This document shows, one piece after another, positions 51,068-60,072 of a DNA stretch of 64,000 nucleotides. The position numbers were made by a program, and so were the translations under genes. Location of the stretch: contig NZ_CP076413.1 in NCBI RefSeq assembly GCF_021173085.1, positions 2,666,001 through 2,730,000 on the forward strand, written 5' to 3'. How positions within the stretch are numbered: the first letter of the stretch is position 1; each line of letters starts with the position of its first letter. The notes under the pieces are model-generated. The model did not search any database and was not told where the DNA came from. It saw only the letters and a program-made list of their open reading frames with translations. The stretch is from Ralstonia wenshanensis. Its GTDB lineage: Bacteria; Pseudomonadota; Gammaproteobacteria; Burkholderiales; Burkholderiaceae.

Positions 51068-51568
51068 ATGGCAAACGTGACCCTTGGCGGCAACCCGATC
51101 GAAGTCGGCGGCCAATTCCCGACCGCAGGCTCAAAGGCACCGGCATTCACGCTGGTCGGCGCAGACCTGAAAGACGTCTCGCTCGCTGACTTTGCCGGCA
51201 AGCGCAAGGTCCTGAACATCGTGCCGAGCCTGGACACCCCGGTGTGCGCCACCTCCACGCGCAAGTTCAACGAAGCCGCTGCCAAGCTGGAAAACACCGT
51301 CGTGCTCTCCATCTCCGCTGATCTGCCCTTTGCGGCTGGCCGCTTCTGCACCACCGAAGGCATCGCGAATGTGAAGCCGCTGTCGACCTTCCGCGACAAG
51401 GGTTTCAAGCAAGCCTACGGCGTCGACATCACGTCGGGCCCGCTGGCTGGCGTGACCGCGCGTGCCGTGGTCGTGCTCGACGCCAACGACAACGTCCTGT
51501 ACTCGCAGCTCGTGCCCGAGATCAAGGACGAGCCGAACTACGACGCCGCCCTGGCTGCGCTGAAGTAA
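51068..51568 (+). CDS. tpx: Thiol peroxidase
   Basis: Atypical 2-Cys peroxiredoxin of 166 residues. Peroxidatic Cys in [14 protein letters not shown] (about 55-69) and the second Cys in [12 protein letters not shown] give the Tpx pattern. AAGGAAGGAGT before ATG 51068 indicates high expression. It follows the DUF3426 gene by 52 bp. Two hairpins lie after the stop (51586-51604 and 51614-51640) without T-runs. Confidence 0.97.
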   Translation: MANVTLGGNPIEVGGQFPTAGSKAPAFTLVGADLKDVSLADFAGKRKVLNIVPSLDTPVCATSTRKFNEAAAKLENTVVLSISADLPFAAGRFCTTEGIANVKPLSTFRDKGFKQAYGVDITSGPLAGVTARAVVVLDANDNVLYSQLVPEIKDEPNYDAALAALK

Positions 51569-51585
51569 GCTGAACTGATCGCATC

Positions 51586-51640
51586 GAGACCGATTTCCGG
51601 TCTCTCGTTCATCACACGGCCGTCCACTGGGCGGCCGTGT
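51586..51640 (+). other. Two hairpins between tpx and PfkB gene
   Basis: GAGACCG-ATTTC-CGGTCTC and ACACGGCCG-TCCACTGGG-CGGCCGTGT have perfect 7- and 9-bp stems. No T-tract follows either, so they may protect or pace the transcript rather than end it. Confidence 0.55.
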
Positions 51641-51660
51641 CATATCTGGAGTGTTTCAAT

Positions 51661-52596
51661 ATGGCCAGCGTGATCTGCGGCTCGGTTGCCTACGACACCA
51701 TCATGACGTTCGACGGACACTTCCGCGAACACATCCTGCCCGACAAGATCCACATCCTGAACGTTTCCTTTCTGGTGCCAACCATGCGCCGGGAGTTCGG
51801 TGGCTGCGCAGGCAACATCGCTTACACGCTGAAACTGCTCGGCGGCGAGCCCATCATCATGGGCACCGTCGGCCAAGATGCGGGCCCGTACCTGGACTAC
51901 CTGAAAAAGCTCGGTATCTCGACAGCGCACGTTACGGAGGTTCCGGACACGTTCACCGCGCAAGCGATGATCACGACCGACCGCGACAACAACCAGATCA
52001 CCGCGTTCCACCCAGGCGCGATGAGCCATTCGAGCATCAATTCGGTCAAGAATGCACTGCCGGCCCGGCTCGGCCTGGTGGGCCCCGACAGCCGCGAAGG
52101 CATGCTGCACCACGCGACGCAATTTGCCGAATCCGGCGTGCCGTTTATCTTTGACCTGGGCCAGGCAATGCCGCTGTTTGACGGCGCGGACCTGCGCCAC
52201 TTCGTTGAACTCGCCAGCTACGTGGTGGTCAATGACTACGAAGCGCAGGTCATGCTGTCACGCACGGGCTACAGTGCGGCAGAGCTTGCGCAGCGCGTCG
52301 AGGCTTACATCGTCACGCGCGGGGAAGAAGGGGCGGAGATTTACGCCGGCGGCAAGCAGTACACTATTCCGGCCGTGCCGGCAGAACGTGTGGTCGACCC
52401 GACCGGTTGCGGTGACGCGTTCCGCGGCGGCCTGCTCTACGGCATCGAGAACGGCCTGGACTGGGACACCACCGGTCGCCTCGCCAGCCTGATGGGCTCA
52501 CTCAAGATCGCTTGCCAAGGCCCGCAGAATCACGGCCTGCCCGTCGACGAAATTGCCCAGCGCTTTGAATCCGCTTTCGGGTACAGGTATCAATAA
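51661..52596 (+). CDS. PfkB-family carbohydrate/nucleoside kinase (adenosine-kinase-like)
   Basis: 311 residues, ribokinase fold. Starts MASVICGSVAYDTIMTF; first motif FGGCAGNIAYTLKLLGG (about 49-65), second motif VVDPTGCGDAFRGGLLYG with the catalytic Asp (about 245-262). The short N-terminal lid and TFTAQAMITTDRDNNQ resemble the adenosine-kinase-like group of beta-proteobacteria. The sugar or nucleoside is not known. 21 bp after the second hairpin, 9 bp before the lipoprotein gene. Confidence 0.9.
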   Translation: MASVICGSVAYDTIMTFDGHFREHILPDKIHILNVSFLVPTMRREFGGCAGNIAYTLKLLGGEPIIMGTVGQDAGPYLDYLKKLGISTAHVTEVPDTFTAQAMITTDRDNNQITAFHPGAMSHSSINSVKNALPARLGLVGPDSREGMLHHATQFAESGVPFIFDLGQAMPLFDGADLRHFVELASYVVVNDYEAQVMLSRTGYSAAELAQRVEAYIVTRGEEGAEIYAGGKQYTIPAVPAERVVDPTGCGDAFRGGLLYGIENGLDWDTTGRLASLMGSLKIACQGPQNHGLPVDEIAQRFESAFGYRYQ

Positions 52597-52605
52597 GGAA
52601 TCAAC

Positions 52606-53073
52606 ATGAAACCCATCTATCGCATCGGCGCCGCGACTCTGCTGGTCGCCGCCCTTGGCCTGCAAGGCTGCGCCATGGGCACCAACTCCAACAGCGCTTA
52701 CACCTCGGTGCAGGCGCAGCGCGAGCAGACCGTGCGCTTTGGTACGGTGGATTCTGTGCGCAATGTCGTGATCGACCGTGAGCAGACCGGTGTTGGCACC
52801 ATTGCCGGCGGCGCGATCGGCGGCATTGGTTCGGCAGCAGCCATCGGGCGCGGCAACGGCTCGGTGGCGGCCGGTGTGCTCGGTGCGATTCTCGGTGGCG
52901 TTGCAGGCAGCGCGCTCGAGGGTCAGATGAACAAGCGTCCGGGCCTGGAAATCACCGTCAAGCTCGACAACGGCGAGTACCGCGCGATCACGCAGGACGC
53001 CGACGAGGCCTTCCGTCCTGGCGAGCGCGTGCGCCTGCTCTCATCGGGTGGGGTGACGCGCGTCACGCACTGA
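52606..53073 (+). CDS. Glycine-zipper outer-membrane lipoprotein (SlyB/Pcp-like)
   Basis: 155-residue lipoprotein. Lipobox LQGC at about 20-23, mature start CAMGTNSNSAY; glycine-zipper membrane segment GTIAGGAIGGIGSAAAIG with VLGAILGGVAGSALEGQ (about 62-108), and a C-terminal beta domain LEITVKLDNGEYRAITQDA. Similar to SlyB/Pcp lipoproteins that stabilise the outer membrane under divalent cation stress. Transcribed with the PfkB gene and ends at the terminator at 53115. Confidence 0.92.
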   Translation: MKPIYRIGAATLLVAALGLQGCAMGTNSNSAYTSVQAQREQTVRFGTVDSVRNVVIDREQTGVGTIAGGAIGGIGSAAAIGRGNGSVAAGVLGAILGGVAGSALEGQMNKRPGLEITVKLDNGEYRAITQDADEAFRPGERVRLLSSGGVTRVTH

Positions 53074-53114
53074 TCCACGACGCTCGGCCGACAGGCCGAG
53101 GGGTTGATGGAAAC

Positions 53115-53147
53115 ACCGCATCGGCATCGCGCCGGCGCGGTTTTTTT
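53115..53147 (+). terminator. Rho-independent terminator after glycine-zipper lipoprotein
   Basis: ACCGCATCGGC pairs with GCCGGCGCGGT (one mismatch) around ATCGC, followed by T7. Confidence 0.85.
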
Positions 53148-53184
53148 ACGCCCGCGAGAAACGTATGCGCGACGCTCGGGCAAG

Positions 53185-53219
53185 AAAAAGCCCGCCGGGG
53201 CGTGAGCCGATCGGCGGGC
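53185..53219 (-). terminator. Terminator of histone H1-like gene
   Basis: GCCCGCCG (53190-53197) and CGGCGGGC (53212-53219) form an 8-bp stem with a 14-base loop; on the minus strand it is followed by CTTTTTCTTG. It lies about 105 bp after the stop of the histone-like gene. Confidence 0.75.
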
Positions 53220-53324
53220 GGTGCAAGACGCTGAGGTCTTGCGGACCGGATACGCAGTATCCGATCAGGTGGGCGCGACCTGCGCGCCGCTGTGGTCCCG
53301 GAGGATCACCGTCGTCAGAATGAC

Positions 53325-53900
53325 TTACGGACGGTTGCCGGTCGGGAACGGCCATGCCGCAGCCGGGTTCAGCGCGGTCTTGGCAGCAGGTGCAGCAGGT
53401 GCAGCGGCCGGAGCAGCAGCGGGCTTGGCGACAGCCTTCTTCGCGGGGGCCTTCTTCGCAGCAGGCTTGGCAGCAGCCTTCTTCGCAGCCGGAGCCTTCT
53501 TGGCAGCAGCCTTCTTCGCAGCAGGCTTGGCAGCAGCCTTCTTGGCAGCCGGAGCCTTCTTCGCTGCAACCTTCTTCACAGCAGCTTTCTTGGCCGGAGC
53601 CTTCTTGGCCGCAACCTTCTTCACAGCAGCTTTCTTGGCCGGGGCCTTCTTGGCTGCAACCTTCTTCACAGCAGCTTTCTTGGCCGGGGCCTTCTTGGCT
53701 GCAACCTTCTTCACTGCGGCCTTCTTGGCGGGTGCCTTCTTGGCAGCGACCTTCTTAGCTGCGACCTTCTTGGCCGGAGCCTTCTTAGCGGCCGGAGCAG
53801 CCTTCTTTGCAGCAGCCTTCTTGGCGGCCGGAGCCTTCTTCGCAGCGGCCTTCTTGGCCGGGGCCTTGGCGGCCGGTTTCTTCTTAGCAGCAGTTGCCAT
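53325..53900 (-). CDS. Histone H1-like lysine/alanine-rich nucleoid protein
   Basis: 191 residues of almost only Lys, Ala, Pro and Val: a disordered, highly basic C-terminal-tail-type protein (H1/AlgP-like). Four tandem copies of [15 protein letters not shown] lie in the middle, flanked by degenerate units. It ends WPFPTGNRP, an unusual aromatic tail. Likely binds DNA non-specifically and compacts the nucleoid. ATG 53900 has an AAGGAGTTT site. Such tails often differ in repeat number between strains. Followed upstream by a long gene-poor stretch. Confidence 0.93.
   Translation of the reverse strand: MATAAKKKPAAKAPAKKAAAKKAPAAKKAAAKKAAPAAKKAPAKKVAAKKVAAKKAPAKKAAVKKVAAKKAPAKKAAVKKVAAKKAPAKKAAVKKVAAKKAPAKKAAVKKVAAKKAPAAKKAAAKPAAKKAAAKKAPAAKKAAAKPAAKKAPAKKAVAKPAAAPAAAPAAPAAKTALNPAAAWPFPTGNRP
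53565..53745 (-). repeat. Four tandem 45-bp coding repeats in histone-like gene
   Basis: Each unit encodes [15 protein letters not shown]; copies differ only at a few third positions. The array makes length changes by slippage likely. Confidence 0.85.
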
Positions 53901-54540
53901 GGGAAACTCCTTCAAGATTGGGTATCGAACTATCGAGATTGAGCAACCCGACCGGCCCGATCCCACGATGCATTGGCATCGCCAGACCAACCGAGCGAGC
54001 GATTCATCGGCGCGCCACCAAACGGCAGTCGCACGCTAATGAATTCGGTAGGAAGCTCTGCGACTTGCGCGGCGAACACACGCAGCAAGTTGCACGCCCC
54101 GGTCGCGCGCACGAGTGCAACCGCAAGCTGCCAGACAGATTGCATCCGGCGAGTCTTCAACAATTGAGAGGACCGGGGCATCGTGGCCACACCGGTCGAA
54201 ATCTGATCTTGCGCGAATCGCTGCGTGGACCGCAAAGCCGCGTGCAGCGTGACTTTGCAGACAGCGAGGAACTGGAGAGCGCGCGTTTTCTTTTGGGGGT
54301 AGTACGCCCATCCCGACGGGGGGATCGCAGAGACGGCACCGAGTTCGAACAGCCCTGTCGGCGTGGCGTGCATCAAAGTGGTTACGCTCCTCGACTACCT
54401 TTCACTTGCCGCTTGGAACTTCATCGTCGTTGATCGCGCGAAGCTTCCTTGCATCGAAGTCAACGTCTTGTCAAGGCGAATCATAATTCGTTTGCGCGGT
54501 GATGTTAAGAGATTTATGCAAAAAGCGCGGTGAGTTTTGG
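53901..54540. other. Gene-poor stretch upstream of histone-like gene
   Basis: About 640 bp with no gene I can support. An open frame at 53930-54376 (minus, 148 residues) has no recognisable domain and overlaps the histone-like promoter region. GC content drops near 54400-54540. No RNA gene seen. Confidence 0.4.
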
Positions 54541-55140
54541 TGAAGGATTGCGCTGCGTCTGTGCGTCGCTGCGATTCGAATCGCGCATGCACGCAGATCG
54601 ATCTCGCGAATGCGCATTTTCTTGCGTCGTGACATCACGTTACGGCGTTGCTCCACGTTGACACACGCGCCCCGCAAACTCAGTGGTCATGCCGGTTTAC
54701 AGCAATGCGCGATGTTGCGCGCGCGTGCATCGCGAACACACGCACGCGCCTCGCGCGCATTCAATATCGTCGTGCGCGCCGACGCGCGAGCAGCGCGATG
54801 CGTGCCGAAAAAAACGATGCGTAGATGCGACAGCGCGCGCGAATTTTTCGCGCTCAACACGTCGATACGCACGCAATCGATGCGCTCGACACATGCGCAT
54901 CGGCATGTTGAACGTGTCGATGACGCTGCTGACTCGCATCTCGAACACCGTCGATGCGCGCCGCGCGAAGTCGATGCGATTGCGATGGTGAACCGCGTGC
55001 ATGCAGGTACTGCAAATCGCGTGCCGCGCATTCGATGCGCGACGTGTTAGCGAGAGGGTCGACACATCGATGCATACGTGCGCGTGAATCGCATCGACGC
55101 ATGCGATGTTGGTGTCGATGCATGCGCCCCCTGCCGGGCG
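54541..55140. repeat. Dense CGATGC/GCATCG motif field
   Basis: CGATGC starts at 54796, 54815, 54878, 54952, 54972, 55033, 55068 and 55116, and its reverse GCATCG at 54727, 54897 and 55091: eleven copies in about 400 bp where less than one would be expected by chance. Copies often read TCGATGCG or GTCGATG. Spacing is irregular, so it is not a CRISPR or tandem array. CGCG and GCGCGC runs are also unusually dense. No convincing protein is encoded. Confidence 0.7.
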
Positions 55141-55638
55141 GGACGATGCCGAACTGCGGGCGAGCACGATGGTGCGATGGCGACATGCCCAACGCAAAAC
55201 CGATCGCCGATCGCGGGAAAACCCTGCTCAGCAAACGCTGAAAAGTTCACGCAACTGCGTTTGAAACGAGGCTGTTTTACGACGATAGAAGGATTGTTCT
55301 ACGGCAATCCACACGCCATTTTTGCTGCGGACTTATCGCCTGGGAAATGGCTCGCAGTCTTGTTTAATGCAGAAGCAAGATCGCAAATTGCTGCAGTCGC
55401 AAATCCGGGTGTCAGGTTGCCGCTGATTGTCATGCCATTCGGTTTCACTTCACGATCCGCTCACCACATGAGCACGGCATCGATCGCGCGGTGTGGCACG
55501 GACCTGCGCGTGGCCCGTGACAAGACAGGGAGGTCGTCGCCAACCCCACAGCCTGGCGACGACAAACCCGACGAGCAAAGAGCGCAAGACAGAAGGGGTC
55601 CAACACAAGCGTTCTGTTCTGAGTAGTGGAGGCACAAG
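55141..55638. other. Gene-poor stretch before the lipoprotein pair
   Basis: About 500 bp of lower GC than its surroundings, holding presumably the promoter of the lipoprotein gene at 55639. Open frames show no known domain. I see no RNA gene. Confidence 0.35.
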
Positions 55639-56418
55639 ATGCGCGATCTAGCGTTCTTGTCGAAATCGAATCCGCCGAAGCGCGGAGTGTTCCTGCAGTG
55701 CGTGCTGGCGACAGCGTCGCTCGCCATGCTGGCCGGCTGCGCGAATTCGGGCAGCGGCGACATGGGTACGTCGCTTGGCGGTGGCAGCGATTCGCAATCC
55801 AAGCCGGCGATCGCGGCATCAAGCTCGCCCACGTGGTCGAACGACAACAGCGGCAATGCAACGGGTGGCACCGGCTCGACCGGCAGCACGCCCATCGCGA
55901 CGCTGACCGGCCCTGTCGAGCAGGTGACGACCACCACCATCACCGCCATCGTGCCGCTCACCAGCACGCTGACTTCGACCACACAAACGCTGGGTGCGGC
56001 GACGGGCCTTGGCGCTCCGGTGAGCAACGTGCTGGCGACGCTGGGCGGCGCGCTCGGCAGCGCGGGCAGCACGATCACGACGGCCGGCAAGGGCGATGCG
56101 TTGGTATCGACGGTTGGCACTACGGTGGGCACGCTCGGCGCGGTCACCACGGGGTTATCGACGATGGTCTCGCCGGCGGCACCGTCTGCTGCGGGCAGTG
56201 CGCCGGGTAGCGCGCTGACCGGTGCGCTCGGTGGCGCGCTGGCGCCGGTCACGACGGCAGTCGGTTCCTTGACGGCGGGGCTGCCTGGCGTCGGTGCGCT
56301 TGGCTCCGTTGGCGCAGCCGGCAGTGGCGGTACCGGCGGATTGGGCAGCGTCGGCACGACGGTTGGCGGGTTGGTTGGCGGTGTGCTGTCGGGTGTGACA
56401 TCCGGCGTGCACCACTAG
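55639..56418 (+). CDS. Gly/Ser/Thr-rich lipoprotein, collagen-like-repeat annotated type (paralogue A)
   Basis: 259 residues. Lipobox LAGC at about 32-35 then a Ser/Gly-rich low-complexity body. After GPVEQV the sequence AIVPLTSTLTSTTQTLG to GALGSAGSTITTAG is alignable with the next gene's protein. It is exported and lipid-anchored; function unknown. Gly/Thr/Val composition suggests a repetitive surface or periplasmic filler. AGGCAC before ATG is a weak site. Such proteins in Ralstonia are often labelled collagen-like, but no Gly-X-Y triplet array is visible here. Confidence 0.75.
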   Translation: MRDLAFLSKSNPPKRGVFLQCVLATASLAMLAGCANSGSGDMGTSLGGGSDSQSKPAIAASSSPTWSNDNSGNATGGTGSTGSTPIATLTGPVEQVTTTTITAIVPLTSTLTSTTQTLGAATGLGAPVSNVLATLGGALGSAGSTITTAGKGDALVSTVGTTVGTLGAVTTGLSTMVSPAAPSAAGSAPGSALTGALGGALAPVTTAVGSLTAGLPGVGALGSVGAAGSGGTGGLGSVGTTVGGLVGGVLSGVTSGVHH

Positions 56419-56550
56419 CCACTGCTCTGTAGAACTTTCTTTGCATTCGACGGCAAACGCAGGCGGATGCTACCCGCTGGACGCCAGATGCGCGTTCTTC
56501 TGACCCGGCGGTGACACGCGGTACGGGCCGCGCTTACAAGGAGACTCACC

Positions 56551-57666
56551 ATGAAGATTCAGAACCCGCTCCACACTTCTTCTTCCGTTTCGTCGTCCGC
56601 CGTTTCGGCATCGCGCACGCTGCTGGCAGCCGCTGCAGTGGCCGTGCTGACGCTGGCCGGCTGCGCTTCGGGTGGCAACCCGAACGGCGATACGACGCCG
56701 TCATCGACGGCCAATAACGATCCGGGCGCGGTGCCGGTCGGCAACGTGGCCAGCAGCAGCGGCAATGTGGTCACGCAGACGGGCAAGACCGTCAGCGACC
56801 TTGGCACGACGATCGGCACGGCGTCGGTGCCCGTCATCGGCGGCACGGCGGCGCAGAAGGACCTGGGTGCGACGGTCACGTCCGCCGGCAACACGGTGCA
56901 GACATTGGGCGGCGGCATCAGCAATGGGCTCGGCAAGATCGGCTCGACGCCCGACCCGGTCGGCACCACGGTGCAAAGCTCGGGTGACGTGATCCGCTCC
57001 GCTGGGGTGACGACAGGCAACGCGGGGCAGACCGTCTCGGATCTGGGTGCCGCCGGCAGCCCGCTGGCGCCGCTGAATCCGGTGACGTCACCGGTGGGCA
57101 GCGGTGTGTCTGCGCTGGGTCAGGTGATGCAGGGTGCTGGCGGGCTCGTCACGATTGGCACGTCGAGCGGCCCGGTGCAGCAGGTCACGCAGCAGACCAG
57201 CAACGCGATCGTGCCGCTGTCGTCGCAGGTGGTGAAGGGCACGCAGACGGTCGGCAGCACGACGATGCTCGGCGGCCCGCTGGCCGGCGCGCTCAACACG
57301 GTTGGCGGCGGCCTGCAGAGCGCAGGGGCGCAAGTCGGTACGGCCGGCGGCAACCCCGTCGCGGCTGACGTGGGCGGTGTGGTTGGCGCCGTCGGCGGCA
57401 CGGTGGCCAGCACCGGTGGCCTGGTCAATGGCGGCAGCGGCGGCGGGTCTACGAATCCGCTGGCGCCGATCACGGGCGCGCTCGGTGGCGGCGTGGGTGG
57501 CGGCAGCAATCCGCTGGCCCCGGTCACGAGCGCACTGAGCGGCGCAGCCGGCAGCGGCAACCCGCTCGCCCCGATCACGAATGCGCTGGGTGGCGTCACG
57601 AACGCCGCCGGCACCTCTGGCAGCAATCCGCTGTCACCCCTGACCGGTGCGTTGAGCGCGCATTGA
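56551..57666 (+). CDS. Gly/Ser/Thr-rich lipoprotein, collagen-like-repeat annotated type (paralogue B)
   Basis: 371 residues. Long signal MKIQNPLHTSSSVSSSAVSA followed by lipobox LAGC (about 35-38). The body is built of loose repeats such as SSGNVVTQTGKTVSDLGTTIG and VQSSGDVIRSAGVTTGNAG, then NPLAPITGALGG-type units near the C-terminus (at least four). The central segment VQQVTQQTSNAIVPLSSQV aligns with paralogue A. AAGGAGACT before ATG 56551 gives good translation. Function unknown; surface-exposed or periplasmic is inferred. Confidence 0.78.
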   Translation: MKIQNPLHTSSSVSSSAVSASRTLLAAAAVAVLTLAGCASGGNPNGDTTPSSTANNDPGAVPVGNVASSSGNVVTQTGKTVSDLGTTIGTASVPVIGGTAAQKDLGATVTSAGNTVQTLGGGISNGLGKIGSTPDPVGTTVQSSGDVIRSAGVTTGNAGQTVSDLGAAGSPLAPLNPVTSPVGSGVSALGQVMQGAGGLVTIGTSSGPVQQVTQQTSNAIVPLSSQVVKGTQTVGSTTMLGGPLAGALNTVGGGLQSAGAQVGTAGGNPVAADVGGVVGAVGGTVASTGGLVNGGSGGGSTNPLAPITGALGGGVGGGSNPLAPVTSALSGAAGSGNPLAPITNALGGVTNAAGTSGSNPLSPLTGALSAH

Positions 57667-57732
57667 TCCCTGCGCCGACATCATCGATCAGCCCTCACCG
57701 ATTTTTTTGACTGACAACAAGGAGACTCCACA

Positions 57733-58188
57733 ATGAAACCTACCCCCCACGCTCTCGCCCGCCTGGCTGGCGCCCTGGCACTCGCACTGGCCGCTGGCAG
57801 CGCCTTCGCGCAAGTCAGCCCCGCCGGCACCTGGAAGACCATCGACGACAACACGGGCAAACAGAAAGGCGAAGTGACGATCGTCGATAACGGCGGCACG
57901 TTCTCGGGCAAGGTCACCAAGATCCTGGTGCCGGGCGACGAGAACAAGACCTGCACCAAGTGCACGGACGACCGCAAGGACCAGCCCATCAAGGGCCTGA
58001 CGATCCTCACGGGTCTGAAGGCGGACGGCAACAACAACTGGGATGGCGGCCAGATCCTGGACCCGGAAAACGGCAAGGTCTACAGCGCCAAGATGTCGCT
58101 GTCCGAAGACGGTCAGAAACTGAATGTGCGCGGCTTCCTGGGCATCAGCCTGCTGGGCCGCACGCAGACCTGGATTCGCGAGCAATGA
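57733..58188 (+). CDS. DUF2147 secreted protein
   Basis: 151 residues: signal peptide ending AFA-Q (about 26) and the DUF2147 beta-barrel domain, starting SPAGTWKTIDDNTGKQKGEV and including CTKCTDDRKDQPIKGL with a Cys pair and VRGFLGISLLGRTQTW at the end. Family function unknown; lipocalin-like fold expected. CAAGGAGACT before the ATG. Follows the lipoprotein pair; ends at a strong terminator. Confidence 0.92.
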   Translation: MKPTPHALARLAGALALALAAGSAFAQVSPAGTWKTIDDNTGKQKGEVTIVDNGGTFSGKVTKILVPGDENKTCTKCTDDRKDQPIKGLTILTGLKADGNNNWDGGQILDPENGKVYSAKMSLSEDGQKLNVRGFLGISLLGRTQTWIREQ

Positions 58189-58267
58189 TCGCCTGCCGAT
58201 AGCGAAAACCAACAAAACCTTCCAACGCGCGGCGGCGCCCCCTCCTTGTGGGTGGGTGCCGTCTCTT

Positions 58268-58301
58268 CGGGCGCCGGTGCAAGCCGGCGCCTTCTTTTTT
58301 T
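58268..58301 (+). terminator. Rho-independent terminator after DUF2147 gene
   Basis: GGCGCCGG (58270-58277) and CCGGCGCC (58284-58291) form an 8-bp stem, followed by TTCTTTTTTT. Confidence 0.9.
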
Positions 58302-58406
58302 GCGGAAATCCGCACACTGCGCGCACGGTATCTCCATTAAAGAAGACCACTCCACCGCCGTTACCCCGTTGGGGAGACGTCAAACAATAAGTGGAGAAAA
58401 CGCGAC

Positions 58407-59954
58407 ATGCGACAGTGGACACTCAAAGCAAAGCTGCGTCTTGCGTTGGGCCTGATGTGGCTGGGGCTGATCGGCGTCGGCATCTGGAGCGCGATGGAGA
58501 CCCGCGCAACCATGCTCGACGAGCGCAAGGTCGGCCTGCAAAACCTGGTGGATGCCGCCGAGGGCATCGCCAAGCTGTATCACGGCCGCGCGCAATCGGG
58601 CGCCATGAGCGAAGCCGACGCCAAGAAAGCCGCGCTGTCGACGCTGGCCTCGATGCGCTTCGGCTCCACCGGCTATCTATTCGTGGTCGACTCGCAGTTC
58701 ATCCTGCTGATGCATCCGACGCTGGCCGACATGGTCGGCAAGAGCACCGCAGGCTTCAAGGACCCGACCGGCAAACCGGTCTACCCGACCATCGTCAACG
58801 CCGCTAAAGACAAAGGCTTCGGCTTTGCCGAATACCAGGGCCGCCTGCCCGGCAGCGAGACCGCATTGCCGAAGATCGGCTACGTGAAGCACTTTGTGCC
58901 GTGGGACTGGAACATCTCCAGCGCCGTCTTTCTGCAGGAAGTGGATGCGGCGTACCGCCATTCGCTCATCGCCAATCTGATCGTCATTCTGCTGGTGGGC
59001 GGCGCGGTGTCGCTGGCCATGTCGCTCATCATCCGCAACGTGCAGCGCGGGCTGGGCGGCGAACCGAGCTACGCCGCCGAGATGGCACGCCGCATTGCCG
59101 GCGGTGACCTCGCCGTGCACGTGCAAACCCGCGCCGGCGACCGCGACAGCATGCTGGTCGCCATGGCGCAGATGCAGCAGCAACTGACCGGCACCATCAG
59201 CCATATCAAGACATCGGCGGATTCGATTGCGAGCGCCACCAAGCAGATCGCCGCCGGCAATGCCGATCTGTCGCAACGCACGGAAGAGCAGGCTTCGTCG
59301 CTGGAAGAAACCGCGTCGAGCATGGAAGAGCTGACGAGCATCGTGCGTCAGAACGCCGACAACGCGCGCCAGGCGAGCACGCTGGCCGTCAACGCATCGG
59401 ACATCGCCGCCAAGGGCGGCGAGGTGGTCGGCCGCGTGATCGACACCATGGCGGGCATCAACGAAAGCAGCAAGAAGATTGCCGACATCATCGGCGTGAT
59501 CGAAGGCATCGCGTTCCAGACGAACATCCTGGCGCTCAATGCCGCAGTCGAGGCCGCGCGCGCCGGCGAACAGGGCCGCGGCTTTGCCGTGGTGGCCGGC
59601 GAGGTACGCAACCTGGCGCAGCGCTCGGCGGGGGCGGCCAAGGAAATCAAGGAACTCATCGGCGATTCGGTCGGCCGAGTGGAAAACGGCACCACGCTGG
59701 TGGCCGAAGCCGGCAGCGTGATTGACGAGGTGGTGATCGCAGTCAAGCGTGTGACCGACATCATGGGCGAGATCAGCTCGGCCTCCGAGGAACAAAGCTC
59801 TGGCATCGAGCAGGTCAACCAAGCTGTCACGCAGATGGACGAGGTGACGCAGCAGAACGCCGCGCTCGTCGAGCAGGCGGCGGCCGCCGCGCTGTCGCTG
59901 GAAGAACAGGCACAGGTGCTGCGCGACGCGGTGGCGTCGTTCCGCACCGCCTGA
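58407..59954 (+). CDS. Methyl-accepting chemotaxis protein
   Basis: 515-residue receptor. Membrane helix 1 (about 10-30), periplasmic single Cache domain with [20 protein letters not shown] (about 79-98), helix 2 ([21 protein letters not shown], about 190-210), HAMP linker, and the signalling hairpin with [20 protein letters not shown] at 372-391 and [18 protein letters not shown] just after. Methylation helices with [17 protein letters not shown] are seen on either side. Ligand is probably a small carboxylate-type compound, an inference from sCache. Confidence 0.96.
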   Translation: MRQWTLKAKLRLALGLMWLGLIGVGIWSAMETRATMLDERKVGLQNLVDAAEGIAKLYHGRAQSGAMSEADAKKAALSTLASMRFGSTGYLFVVDSQFILLMHPTLADMVGKSTAGFKDPTGKPVYPTIVNAAKDKGFGFAEYQGRLPGSETALPKIGYVKHFVPWDWNISSAVFLQEVDAAYRHSLIANLIVILLVGGAVSLAMSLIIRNVQRGLGGEPSYAAEMARRIAGGDLAVHVQTRAGDRDSMLVAMAQMQQQLTGTISHIKTSADSIASATKQIAAGNADLSQRTEEQASSLEETASSMEELTSIVRQNADNARQASTLAVNASDIAAKGGEVVGRVIDTMAGINESSKKIADIIGVIEGIAFQTNILALNAAVEAARAGEQGRGFAVVAGEVRNLAQRSAGAAKEIKELIGDSVGRVENGTTLVAEAGSVIDEVVIAVKRVTDIMGEISSASEEQSSGIEQVNQAVTQMDEVTQQNAALVEQAAAAALSLEEQAQVLRDAVASFRTA

Positions 59955-60072
59955 TCGCCGAGATTTCACGTCTTGCTCCCCAACGAGGGGAGGGACGCCG
60001 CGCCGTTCTCTGGTGTGTCGCATGGTGCTATGCTGCGCGCCAGAGAATCGATAAAACCATGTTGGAATAGCC

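Noticed and set aside
53930-54376. A 148-residue minus-strand open frame upstream of the histone-like gene
   Set aside because: No domain, no good ribosome site; it overlaps the promoter area of the histone-like gene. Left as unsupported.
53565-55121. CRISPR array
   Set aside because: The histone repeats are coding and contiguous without spacers, and the CGATGC copies are short and irregularly spaced.
54610-55197. Open frames on both strands in the CGATGC motif field (146 and 166 residues)
   Set aside because: Arg/His/Ser/Cys-rich and overlap each other; they arise from repeated CGATGC/GCATCG units, with no domain or ribosome site.
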